Shown: positions 47,771 through 55,777 of the stretch, piece by piece
How positions within the stretch are numbered: the first letter of the stretch is position 1
Layout of the letters: every line of letters begins with the position of its first letter
Source: Streptomyces sp. ERV7
Lineage (GTDB): Bacteria; Actinomycetota; Actinomycetes; Streptomycetales; Streptomycetaceae
DNA length: 64,000 bases
Direction: 5' to 3'
Assembly: GCF_001653515.1 (NCBI RefSeq)
Contig: NZ_LYOY01000029.1
Location: 1,302,001-1,366,000 of the forward strand
Program-made: the position numbers and the translations under genes
Notes under the pieces: model-generated
What the model saw: only the letters and a program-made list of their open reading frames with translations
Database searches by the model: none
What the model was told of the DNA's origin: nothing

Positions 47771-49116
47771 CCACCGACGCCCTTGCCACGGACACCGTGG
47801 CCGCCGACCCCGCGAGCGCCCCGCCCTCGTACCGGGTACGGGCCGTGGGCGGGATACCGGAGGTGCGGGCCGGGGACGATCTCGCGAAGCTCATCGCGGG
47901 GGCCGCGCCCGACCTCGTCGACGGGGACGTCCTGCTGGTCACCTCGAAGATCGTCTCCAAGGCCGAGGGGCGCATCGTCGAGGCGGTGGACCGGGAGGCG
48001 GCGATCGACGCCGAGACGGTACGGGTGGTGGCCCGGCGCGGCGCCCTGCGCATCGTCGAGAACCGGCAGGGCCTGATCATGGCCGCCGCCGGGGTCGACG
48101 CCTCCAACACCCCCGCCGGGACCGTGCTGTTGCTGCCCGAGGACCCCGACGCCTCGGCCGAGGCGATCCGCTCCGGGATCCGGGCCGCGCTCGGCGTCGA
48201 GGTGGGCGTCCTGGTGACGGACACCTTCGGGCGGCCGTGGCGCTCCGGGCTCACCGACGTGGCGATCGGCGCCGCGGGCGTGCGCGTCCTGGACGACCTG
48301 CGCGGCGGCACCGACACCCACGGCAACGAGCTGAGCGCGACCGTCGTGGCCAGCGCCGACGAGCTGGCCGCCGCGGGCGACCTGGTCAAGGGCAAGGCCA
48401 CCGGCTTCCCGGTCGCGGTGGTCAGCGGCCTGGCGCACCTGGTCTCGGCGGACGCCGAGGGCGGCACCCGGGCGCTGGTGCGGGGCGCGGCCGACGACAT
48501 GTTCCGCCTCGGCACCTCGGAGGCGATCCGCACGGCGGTGACCCAGCGGCGTACGGTCCGGACGTTCACCGACGCCCCCGTGGACCCCGGGGCGGTGCGC
48601 CGCGCGGTGGCCGCGGCCGTCACGGCCCCGGCGCCGCACCACACCACACCCTGGCGGTTCGTGCTGCTGGAGTCCGAGGAGTCGCGGATACGGCTGCTGG
48701 ACGCGATGCGGGACGCGTGGGTCGCCGACCTCCGGCGCGACGGCAAGTCCGAGGAGTTCGTCGCCAAGCGGGTGCGCCGTGGCCAGGTCCTGCGCGACGC
48801 GCCGTACTTGGTGGTGCCCTGCCTGGTCATGGACGGCTCGCACAGCTACGGCGACCCGCGCCGGGACGCGGCCGAGCGCGAGATGTTCGTGGTCGCCACG
48901 GGCGCGGGCGTGCAGAACTTCCTGGTGGCGCTGGCGGGCGAGCGGCTCGGCTCGGCGTGGGTGTCGTCCACGATGTTCTGCCGCGAGGTAGTACGGGAGG
49001 TCCTCGACCTGCCCGCGCACTGGGACCCGATGGGCGCGGTGGCGGTCGGACAGGCCGCCGAGGCGCCGAAGGAGCGGCCGGGGCGGGTGGCGGACGCGTT
49101 CATCGAGGTGCGCTGA
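47767..49116 (+). CDS. fbiB: Bifunctional F420:L-glutamate ligase / nitroreductase-like reductase
   Basis: FbiB adds glutamates to F420 and, through its C-terminal flavin domain, reduces dehydro-F420 in actinobacteria. The 449-residue protein has an N-terminal CofE-type ligase ([63 protein letters not shown]) and from about residue 250 a nitroreductase-type FMN domain ([40 protein letters not shown]). The ATG at 47767 overlaps the fbiA stop by 4 bp. The two-domain length is normal for actinobacteria. Confidence 0.95.
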   Translation: MTTDALATDTVAADPASAPPSYRVRAVGGIPEVRAGDDLAKLIAGAAPDLVDGDVLLVTSKIVSKAEGRIVEAVDREAAIDAETVRVVARRGALRIVENRQGLIMAAAGVDASNTPAGTVLLLPEDPDASAEAIRSGIRAALGVEVGVLVTDTFGRPWRSGLTDVAIGAAGVRVLDDLRGGTDTHGNELSATVVASADELAAAGDLVKGKATGFPVAVVSGLAHLVSADAEGGTRALVRGAADDMFRLGTSEAIRTAVTQRRTVRTFTDAPVDPGAVRRAVAAAVTAPAPHHTTPWRFVLLESEESRIRLLDAMRDAWVADLRRDGKSEEFVAKRVRRGQVLRDAPYLVVPCLVMDGSHSYGDPRRDAAEREMFVVATGAGVQNFLVALAGERLGSAWVSSTMFCREVVREVLDLPAHWDPMGAVAVGQAAEAPKERPGRVADAFIEVR

Positions 49117-49185
49117 GGGTTCTCCGTACGGTCGGGCTCACCGTCCACCCTCCTCGCCCTCCCCGCCCACCTCACCCGCCTCGCG

Positions 49186-50058
49186 CTACAGCGCCCCGAT
49201 GTTGCCGGGCGTCATCCGGGGCGCTCGGCGGGGCGGGGTGCGGCCGCTGAGGAGGATCAGCCGGGTGGCGCGGTGGCGCTGACCCGCGTACGGGGCGAGG
49301 AGCTCCAGCATCGCGGCGTCGTCGGCGGTGCGGTCGCCCGCCAGGGCGTACCCGACGATGCCCGGCAGATGGTAGTCCCCGACGCTGACCAGGTCGGGGG
49401 CGCCCATCGCGCGCTGCAGGGTCTCGGCGCTGGTCCAGGGGCCGATGCCGGGGACCAGGTGGAGCCGGGCCGCGGCGGCCTCCGGGTCCAGGGCGACGGC
49501 CTCCTCCAGACGTCGGGCCACGCGTACCGCGCGCAGGACCGTCGACGAGCGCTGGGCGTCCACGCCCGCGCGGTGCCACTCCCAGGACGGGATCAGGGCC
49601 CAGGTCCTGGGGTCGGGCATGACGTACAGACCGGCCGGGGCCGGGCCGGGGGCGGGCTCGCCGTACTTGCGCACCAGCAGCCGCCAGGCGCGGTAGGCCT
49701 CGTCCGTGGTGACCTTCTGCTCCAGGATCGAGGGGATCAGCGACTCCAGGACCAGGCCGGTCCGGGTCAGGCGCAGGCCGGGGCGGCGGCGGGCGGACTC
49801 GGCGATGAGCCGGTGGCGGGGGGCGAAGCGGTCGGGCTCGTCGGTGTCCCCGAGCAGCTCCGGGAGGTGGCCGAGCAGCCACTCGGCGCCGGGGCCCCAT
49901 GCCTCGGCCTCCGCCCGGCCGTCGCGGAGGGCGAGGCGGATCGTGCCGGGGCCGTCGGGGGTGCGGGAGGCTCGCCAGATCGAGCCGTCGGGGGTGGTGC
50001 GGAAGGTGGGGTCCGCCGGGCCCCTTCGGAGGGGGCCCAGGACCAGGCCGAGGTCGAG
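49186..50058 (-). pseudogene. DNA-3-methyladenine glycosylase 2 family, 5' end missing
   Basis: The minus-strand frame encodes about 291 residues of an AlkA-like base-excision glycosylase: DLGLVLGPLRRGPADPTFRT near the seam, VLESLIPSILEQKVTTDEAY, the helix-hairpin-helix HLVPGIGPWTSAETLQRAMG, and SVGDYHLPGIVGYALAG with the catalytic aspartate. No ATG or GTG precedes the conserved region in frame; the only usable start inside (49674) would remove half the protein. The frame runs into the TIGR03089 gene on the other strand at about 50058, so the N-terminus has been lost at a seam rather than by mutation. Confidence 0.82.
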
Positions 50059-50059
50059 G

Positions 50060-50500
50060 GGGCCGGACGCGCTGGACGCGGCCCGCGCCTGCTCCGGCGA
50101 GCGGGTGGCGCTCGCGCTGCGCCCGCTCGGCGGCCGCTTCCCGCAGCCGCCCGCCGGGTTCCAGGACTACGCGGTCGAGGTGCCGAGCCAGGGCGACCGG
50201 TTCGCGCCGTACGCCCCGGTCGACCCGGCGGGGCCCGCGCTCGCCGTGGACGGCGCCGAGCTGAGCGCGGCCGGGCTCGTGGAGCGCGCCCGTGCCGACG
50301 CCGCGGCCCTGGGCCTGGAGCCCGGCTCGCGGCTGCTGTCGGCGCTCCCGTACAACGGCTGGGAGGGCCTGGCGCGCGGCCTGTACGCGCCGCTGGCCTC
50401 GGGCGGCTCGGTGGTGCTCTGCCGCAACCTGGACCAACTGGCCGACGGCGGCCTCGAGAAGCGGATCGAGAGCGAGCGGGTCACGCACCGGGCGGTGTGA
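50060..50500 (+). pseudogene. TIGR03089-family protein, C-terminal part only
   Basis: About 146 residues from GPDALDAARACSGERVALAL through FAPYAPVDPAGPALAVDGAE to the end VVLCRNLDQLADGGLEKRI match the C-terminal part of the actinobacterial TIGR03089 family, which resembles the N-terminal part of AMP-forming ligases. The family is about 240-250 residues from memory, so roughly the first 100 are absent. No start codon with a ribosome site exists at the truncation. Upstream sequence belongs to the glycosylase gene on the other strand. It is followed by a strong hairpin and the LCP genes. Confidence 0.78.
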
Positions 50501-50506
50501 CGGGCG

Positions 50507-50535
50507 CGGGCCGCCGGACGTCCACCGGCGGCCCG
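50507..50535 (+). terminator. 11-bp hairpin after the TIGR03089 gene
   Basis: CGGGCCGCCGG (50507-50517) pairs perfectly with CCGGCGGCCCG (50525-50535) around a 7-base loop, 7 bp past the stop. Confidence 0.6.
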
Positions 50536-50813
50536 CTGTACGTCCACAGGAAACGGTCACCGGAAACGGTCACCCCCACGGCCGTCCGATCGGCCGTCGG
50601 ACAGCTGTCGCACGCCCGTCGCGCGCACCCGGTACGACCATCCCCCCGACGCCACCCTTGTGGCCCACAGCGGGCCGAGTCCCCGGGACTCCGGGCCCAA
50701 CTCCGGTGGATGATCAGCGGTACGCCACACAACCAAGCGCGCGCGACGACCGTCTACCGGGGTGCCCCGGCCGCATTCCGTGCGCCGCCGACCCGTGAAG
50801 GATGGACGCCGAC
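50536..50813. other. Intergenic region upstream of the first LCP gene
   Basis: About 280 bases with no supported gene. It contains an exact 13-bp tandem duplication (given separately) and should hold the promoter of the first LCP gene. Confidence 0.4.
50549..50574. repeat. Exact 13-bp tandem duplication GGAAACGGTCACC
   Basis: GGAAACGGTCACC occurs at 50549-50561 and again directly at 50562-50574. The two GTCAC cores are 13 bp apart, about 240 bp before the LCP start. It may be a regulator site; the sequence alone does not say which. Confidence 0.6.
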
Positions 50814-52136
50814 GTGACCGACAGCCCGCCCCCCGAGCCCGACCACCGGGCCGAGGACGAGCCACGACCGGACACGCCGACACCCCCGGAGCCGGACGGG
50901 CCCACGACGTCCACCGCCGCCACGGAACCCCACGCGCCCGCGCAAGCCGATACGCCCGACGCGCCCGAAGGCGCCAACCGCGGTCACCACTGGCTGCGTT
51001 GGACCGCCCTCGGCGTCTCGTTCCTCGTGCTCGCCGCCGCCGGTACCGGCTGGTGGTTCTACAAGAAGCTCGACAACAACATCCGTACGGACACCACGGC
51101 CGCCGCCGAGCTGGAGCGCTACGACAAGGAGCGCCCCCCGCCCGGCACGGGCGACGCGCAGAACCTGCTGCTCATCGGCTCGGACTCGCGCGCGGGCAGC
51201 AACAGCGCGTACGGCCGCGACGACGGCGGGAGCCAGCGCTCGGACACCACGATCCTGCTGCACCTGGCGGCGGACCGGAAGTCCGCCACCGCCGTCTCGC
51301 TGCCGCGCGACCTGATGGCGGAGATCCCCGACTGCCTCAAGCAGGACGGCAACCGCTCCAAGGCCCAACTGGCGCAGTTCAACTGGGCGTTCGAGTTCGG
51401 CGGCGCCGCCTGCACCATCCGTACGGTGGAGAAGATGACGGGAATCCGCGTCGACCACCACATGATCGTCGACTTCAGCGGTTTCAAGGACATGGTGGAC
51501 GCGGTCGACGGCGTCGAGGTCTGCCTCAAGGAGCCGGTGGACGACCGGCAGGCGCATCTGAAGCTCCCGGCGGGCCGCCAGACGCTCCACGGCGAGCAGG
51601 CGCTGGGCTTCGTCCGCGCCCGGCACGGCTTCGGCGACGGCAGTGACACCGAGCGCATGGACCGCCAGCAGCAGTTCCTCGGCTCGCTGGTGCGCAAGGT
51701 GCAGAGCAATGGGGTGCTGCTCAATCCGACCCGGCTCTATCCGGTGCTCGACGCGATGACGAAGTCGCTCACCACCGACCCGGGGCTGAATTCCCTGAAG
51801 GACCTGTACGACCTGGTGCGCGGGATGCGCGGAATCCCGACCGACAAGGTGCAGTTCCTCACCGTGCCGCGCAGGCCGTACACCTACGACACGAACCGCG
51901 ACGAGCTGGTCCAGCCGGACGCGCGGACGCTGTTCCAGCAGCTGAGGGACGACCGGCCGCTGAAGGTGGGGCCGGCCGGGACGGCGGAGAAGGAGAAGGG
52001 GGACGCGCCCGTGCGGACGGGACCCTCCGAAGGGGCGGACGGCCCGTCGTCGGACGACAAGCCCGACGACCCGGTGTCCCCCAGCCCGGCGCCGACGTAC
52101 CCGGGTTCGAATGCCGCCGTGGGCATGTGCGGGTAA
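50814..52136 (+). CDS. LCP (LytR-CpsA-Psr) family protein
   Basis: LCP enzymes transfer glycopolymers from lipid carriers to peptidoglycan outside the cell. The ~440-residue protein has an acidic, Pro-rich cytoplasmic N-terminus, one membrane anchor (LRWTALGVSFLVLAAAGTGW) and the LCP domain: NLLLIGSDSRAGSN, SDTTILLHLAADRKSATAVS, LPRDLMAEIP, RVDHHMIVDFSGFKDMVDAV and EQALGFVRARHGFGDGSDTE, with the conserved Asp and Arg residues that bind pyrophosphate. The GTG at 50814 has GAAGGA at proper spacing; the ATG at 50802 lies too close to it. It is the first of three LCP genes in a row. Confidence 0.92.
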   Translation: MTDSPPPEPDHRAEDEPRPDTPTPPEPDGPTTSTAATEPHAPAQADTPDAPEGANRGHHWLRWTALGVSFLVLAAAGTGWWFYKKLDNNIRTDTTAAAELERYDKERPPPGTGDAQNLLLIGSDSRAGSNSAYGRDDGGSQRSDTTILLHLAADRKSATAVSLPRDLMAEIPDCLKQDGNRSKAQLAQFNWAFEFGGAACTIRTVEKMTGIRVDHHMIVDFSGFKDMVDAVDGVEVCLKEPVDDRQAHLKLPAGRQTLHGEQALGFVRARHGFGDGSDTERMDRQQQFLGSLVRKVQSNGVLLNPTRLYPVLDAMTKSLTTDPGLNSLKDLYDLVRGMRGIPTDKVQFLTVPRRPYTYDTNRDELVQPDARTLFQQLRDDRPLKVGPAGTAEKEKGDAPVRTGPSEGADGPSSDDKPDDPVSPSPAPTYPGSNAAVGMCG

Positions 52137-52257
52137 AGCGCATGCCAACGGAGAACAGGTGGGGATACGGATTGGGCGGATTGCCCGGTTGTAAGGGGCG
52201 TGGAATTTGTCACGGCCGTCGCTCTTCGCTCAACTGGGCAGATAGTGTGACGCGACC

Positions 52258-52288
52258 CGGTGCGTGGGCCACCCGAGGCCACGCACCG
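52258..52288 (+). promoter_or_regulatory. 10-bp inverted repeat in the leader of the second LCP gene
   Basis: CGGTGCGTGG (52258-52267) pairs perfectly with CCACGCACCG (52279-52288) around an 11-base loop, 69 bp before the LCP start. It could terminate the first LCP transcript or shape the leader of the second. Confidence 0.45.
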
Positions 52289-52319
52289 CAGGATCGAATG
52301 ACTGAGCGCTTTGGGGGAA

Positions 52320-52349
52320 GTGACTCGAGTGGCACCGACGGAGGACTAA
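52320..52349 (+). CDS. Possible nine-codon leader minigene
   Basis: GTG ACT CGA GTG GCA CCG ACG GAG GAC TAA follows GGGGGAA and ends 7 bp before the second LCP start; the LCP ribosome site (GGAGG) lies inside it. It could couple translation, but a chance open frame is equally possible. Confidence 0.25.
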   Translation: MTRVAPTED

Positions 52350-52356
52350 GGCAACC

Positions 52357-54069
52357 GTGGATGCGCAGAGCCGTGGGCGGGCAGAGGAAGTCGACCCGGC
52401 AGACCAGTGGGTACTCAACCCGCAGACGGGCAATTACGAATTGCGACTGAATCCCTCCGGACCGCAGTCGTCCCCGTCGGCAGACACTCCCCCGCGCAGA
52501 ACCACCGCCCCCGGCAGAGGCGGCCCCAGCCGCCGCGATGTCCCCGGTCAGCGTGACAACCGCCGCTCGGGCGGCGCCCAGGACGAGGCCCCGGCCGCGC
52601 CGGGCCGCCGCAAGCGCAAGCCCAAGGCGTCCCGCAAGAAGAAGGTGCTGCTGTGGACGGGCGGCGTGATGGGGTTCGTCCTCGTCGCGGGCTCGACCGG
52701 CGCGTACCTGCTCTACCAGCACTTCAACAACAACCTGAACACCGTGGACGTCGGTGACGCGGGCAGCAAGCACGCCACCTCCGACGGGCCGGTCAACATC
52801 CTGATCATCGGGACGGACAAGCGCACCGGCAAGGGCAACGAGGGGTACGGCGACAAGGGCAGCGAGGGCCACGCCGACACCAACATCCTCTTCCATGTCT
52901 CCAAGGACCGGACGAACGCGACCGCCCTGTCCATCCCGCGCGACCTGGTCACCAACATCCCGGAGTGCCCGACCAAGCAGAAGGACGGCACCAGCAGGAC
53001 GGTGCGGTCCGAGACGAGCGTGCGCTTCAACACCAGCCTGGGCCAGGACGGCCGCGACCCGGGCTGCACCATGCGTACGGTCAAGGCGCTCACCGGGCTG
53101 AGCGTCGACCACTTCATGATGGCCGACTTCAACGCGGTCAAGCAGTTGTCGACGGCCGTCGGCGGCGTCGAGGTGTGCCTGACCAAGCCGGTGAACGACC
53201 CCAAGTCGCACCTCAAGCTGCCGGCCGGTGTCTCCAAGATCAAGGGCGAGCAGGCCCTCGCCTTCGTACGGACCCGGCACAGCTTCGGCAACGAGAGCGA
53301 CCTCGACCGGATCAAGCAGCAGCAGCAGTTCCTCAGTTCGATGATGCGGAAGATGAAGTCCGACTCGACACTGAGCAGCCCGACCAAGATGTACGGGCTG
53401 GCGAACGCGGCGACCAAGGCGCTCACGGTCGACTCGGGCATAGGGTCGATCAAGAAGCTGACCAGCCTCGCGCAGGACCTCAGCAAGGTCGATCTGAAGA
53501 ACGTCACCTTCGCGACGGTTCCGGTCATCGACAATCCGGCTGACGGCAAGGTGCACAAGACCGTGGTCGTCGACCCGGTCAAGGCGCCGCAGGTGTTCAG
53601 CATGATGCGCTCCGATGTGTCCTTCACCGAGGTGAAGAAGAAGGAGAGCCAGGCCAAGGACGCCCAGGCGGCGCTCCTCAAGGGCACCCGCGCCCAGGCG
53701 TCCGCCGTGCGCGTGCGGGTACTCAACGGCGGCGCGGTGGCGGGTTCCGCCTCCCAGACGCTGCTGTGGCTGCAGAACAGCAAGGGCGTGCTGAAGTCGG
53801 ACAACGGCGGCAACGCCCCGGCGAAGCTGGCCAACACCACACTGGAGTACGCGCCCAACCAGGCGGACCAGGCCCGCAAGATCGCCGATCTGATGGGTCT
53901 GCCCGCGACCGCGCTCAAGCCCGGGACCCAGGACGCCGTCGGCAAGACGCCGATGGTGCTGACGCTGGGCGCGGACTTCAAGGGCGCCGGCATTCCGATC
54001 ACCGCTCCGGCCAAGGCCCCCGAGGGCATCCAGAAGGTCGAAGCGGACAAGTCGGTGTGTGCCAAGTGA
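52357..54069 (+). CDS. LCP family protein with LytR C-terminal domain
   Basis: The 570-residue protein has a basic N-terminus (RRKRKPKASRKKK), a membrane anchor (VLLWTGGVMGFVLVAGSTGA), the LCP domain (VNILIIGTDKRTGKGNEGYG, LSIPRDLVTNIPE, SVDHFMMADFNAVKQLSTAV, EQALAFVRTRHSFGNESDLD) and, after about residue 430, a LytR_C domain (VRVRVLNGGAVAGSASQTLL). It should attach wall glycopolymers to peptidoglycan on the outer face of the membrane. The GTG at 52357 follows GGAGG. It has its own leader with a hairpin, so it may be expressed separately from the first LCP gene. Confidence 0.94.
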   Translation: MDAQSRGRAEEVDPADQWVLNPQTGNYELRLNPSGPQSSPSADTPPRRTTAPGRGGPSRRDVPGQRDNRRSGGAQDEAPAAPGRRKRKPKASRKKKVLLWTGGVMGFVLVAGSTGAYLLYQHFNNNLNTVDVGDAGSKHATSDGPVNILIIGTDKRTGKGNEGYGDKGSEGHADTNILFHVSKDRTNATALSIPRDLVTNIPECPTKQKDGTSRTVRSETSVRFNTSLGQDGRDPGCTMRTVKALTGLSVDHFMMADFNAVKQLSTAVGGVEVCLTKPVNDPKSHLKLPAGVSKIKGEQALAFVRTRHSFGNESDLDRIKQQQQFLSSMMRKMKSDSTLSSPTKMYGLANAATKALTVDSGIGSIKKLTSLAQDLSKVDLKNVTFATVPVIDNPADGKVHKTVVVDPVKAPQVFSMMRSDVSFTEVKKKESQAKDAQAALLKGTRAQASAVRVRVLNGGAVAGSASQTLLWLQNSKGVLKSDNGGNAPAKLANTTLEYAPNQADQARKIADLMGLPATALKPGTQDAVGKTPMVLTLGADFKGAGIPITAPAKAPEGIQKVEADKSVCAK

Positions 54070-54211
54070 CGACTGCCGTATGCAACTGATGCGTACGCAA
54101 CTGACGTGTGCCAAGTGACAACAGGTTTCCGGCCCTTACGGGGCGCGGGGACCACCTGAGACAGGGGGTATTGGGGCCACCCGCCCTGTCAGACACGCGG
54201 GGGACCCGTGC

Positions 54212-55567
54212 ATGCTTGACGGCATGAACGACGGATGGTCCGACGACGACCGCGGCGAGCGCTACGGCCGCGGCAGCTCCGCCGCGCAGCCGGACGGCCC
54301 GCGCGTGATGCGCCATGTGCAGCGCCCCGTGGGCTCCGCGCCCGTGCGCCCGCAGCGCCCGGTCCCGCCGCAGCAGCCCTCGTACGACGACGGGCAGGGC
54401 TACGGTCAGCAGCAGTACGGCAACGGTGTGCCCGCACCCGGTTCGTACGACAGCGGCTACAGCGACGGCCAGGTCTACGGCACCCCGGCCGGGCGCGGCC
54501 CGGGCGGGCCCGGCGGCCCCGGCGGCCGGGGTCCCGGTGGCCCGGGCGGCGGCCCGGGCGCGGCGGGGGCGCCCGCCAGGCCCCGGCCGAACTGGCGGCG
54601 CCGCATCATGATCGGCTCGCTGGTCCTGGTGGTGACCGTGGTCGGCGTCGGCGTCGGCACGTACTTCTGGGCCGACTCCAAGGTGCGCCGCGAGGTGGAC
54701 CTGTCCAAGGTCATCGACCGCCCCGGCGACGGCAAGGGCACCAACTACCTGATCGTCGGTTCGGACTCCCGCGACGGGCTGTCCAAGGACGAGAAGAAGA
54801 AGCTGCACACCGGCTCCGCCGAGGGCAAGCGGACCGACTCGATGATGATCCTGCACACCGGTGACAACGGGAACACGATGATCTCGCTGCCGCGTGACTC
54901 GTGGGTGCAGATCCCCAGCTTCAAGGGCTCCGAGTCCGGCAAGCTGTTCCCGGCCAAGGGCCACAACAAGCTGAACGCGGCGTACGCGATGGACGGCCCC
55001 GAGCTGCTCGTGCGCACGATCGAGGCCAACACCGGGCTGCACATCGACCACTACGCCGAGATCGGCTTCGCGGGCTTCGCGGACATCGTGGACGCGGTCG
55101 GCGGTGTGGAGATCGACATCCCGCAGGACATCAAGGACAAGGACTCGGGCGCCGACTTCAAGAAGGGCAAGCAGACCCTCGACGGCCAGCAGGCCCTGGC
55201 CTTCGTCCGCAACCGCCACGGCTACGCGGCGGGCGACCTGGAGCGCACCAAGAACCAGCAGCGCTTCCTGTCCGCCCTGGCCAGCCAGACGGCGACCCCG
55301 TCGACCGTGCTCAACCCGTTCAAGCTGTACCCGGTGATGGGCGCGGGCCTGGACACCCTGGTCGTCGACAAGGACATGAGCCTGTTCGACCTGGCGGACA
55401 TGTTCTGGGCGATGAAGGGCGTCACCAGCGGCGGCGGCACCTCGATGAACATGCCGATCTCCGGCAACGGCCCGCAGTCGTCCCTGATGTGGGACAGCTC
55501 GAAGGTCAAGCAGTTGGTGAACGAGCTGAGCAACGACCAGAAGGTCACGGTGACTTCGTCGCGGTAG
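54212..55567 (+). CDS. LCP family protein
   Basis: The 451-residue protein has a long Tyr/Gln/Gly/Pro-rich cytoplasmic N-terminus with a run of Gly-Pro repeats (about residues 92-115). A membrane anchor follows (IMIGSLVLVVTVVGVGVGTY), then the LCP domain (TNYLIVGSDSRDGLSKDEKK, DSMMILHTGDNGNTMISLPR, HIDHYAEIGFAGFADIVDAV, QQALAFVRNRHGYAAGDLER). It has no LytR_C domain. The start may be the ATG at 54212 or at 54224. It is followed by an intrinsic terminator. Three paralogues in a row suggest division of labour between different wall polymers. Confidence 0.93.
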   Translation: MLDGMNDGWSDDDRGERYGRGSSAAQPDGPRVMRHVQRPVGSAPVRPQRPVPPQQPSYDDGQGYGQQQYGNGVPAPGSYDSGYSDGQVYGTPAGRGPGGPGGPGGRGPGGPGGGPGAAGAPARPRPNWRRRIMIGSLVLVVTVVGVGVGTYFWADSKVRREVDLSKVIDRPGDGKGTNYLIVGSDSRDGLSKDEKKKLHTGSAEGKRTDSMMILHTGDNGNTMISLPRDSWVQIPSFKGSESGKLFPAKGHNKLNAAYAMDGPELLVRTIEANTGLHIDHYAEIGFAGFADIVDAVGGVEIDIPQDIKDKDSGADFKKGKQTLDGQQALAFVRNRHGYAAGDLERTKNQQRFLSALASQTATPSTVLNPFKLYPVMGAGLDTLVVDKDMSLFDLADMFWAMKGVTSGGGTSMNMPISGNGPQSSLMWDSSKVKQLVNELSNDQKVTVTSSR

Positions 55568-55648
55568 CTCGGGTAACCGCCGGTACATCCGGCGGCGCGA
55601 CAAGACTCACACAGAAAACACGGGCAGCCTGCACAACTGCCCGCCCTT

Positions 55649-55691
55649 GCCCCGCTTTGCCCGCCCAACAGGCGGGCACGGCGGGGCTTTT
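55649..55691 (+). terminator. Intrinsic terminator after the third LCP gene
   Basis: Nested stems GCCCCGC/GCGGGGC (55649-55655 and 55681-55687) and TGCCCGCC/GGCGGGCA (inner) are followed by TTTT (55688-55691). This is a classical terminator ending the rightward LCP series. Confidence 0.8.
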
Positions 55692-55777
55692 GGCGTGAAG
55701 AAACCCCTGCTGCGGCCCTTGTTCCGGTCATACGATCACCGGCGTTCGTGCATTCTCCCGTACTCCGAAGGGCTGTA

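Noticed and set aside
52100..52120. GGGTTCGAAT as a tRNA T-loop
   Set aside because: It is inside the coding sequence of the first LCP protein and no cloverleaf fits.
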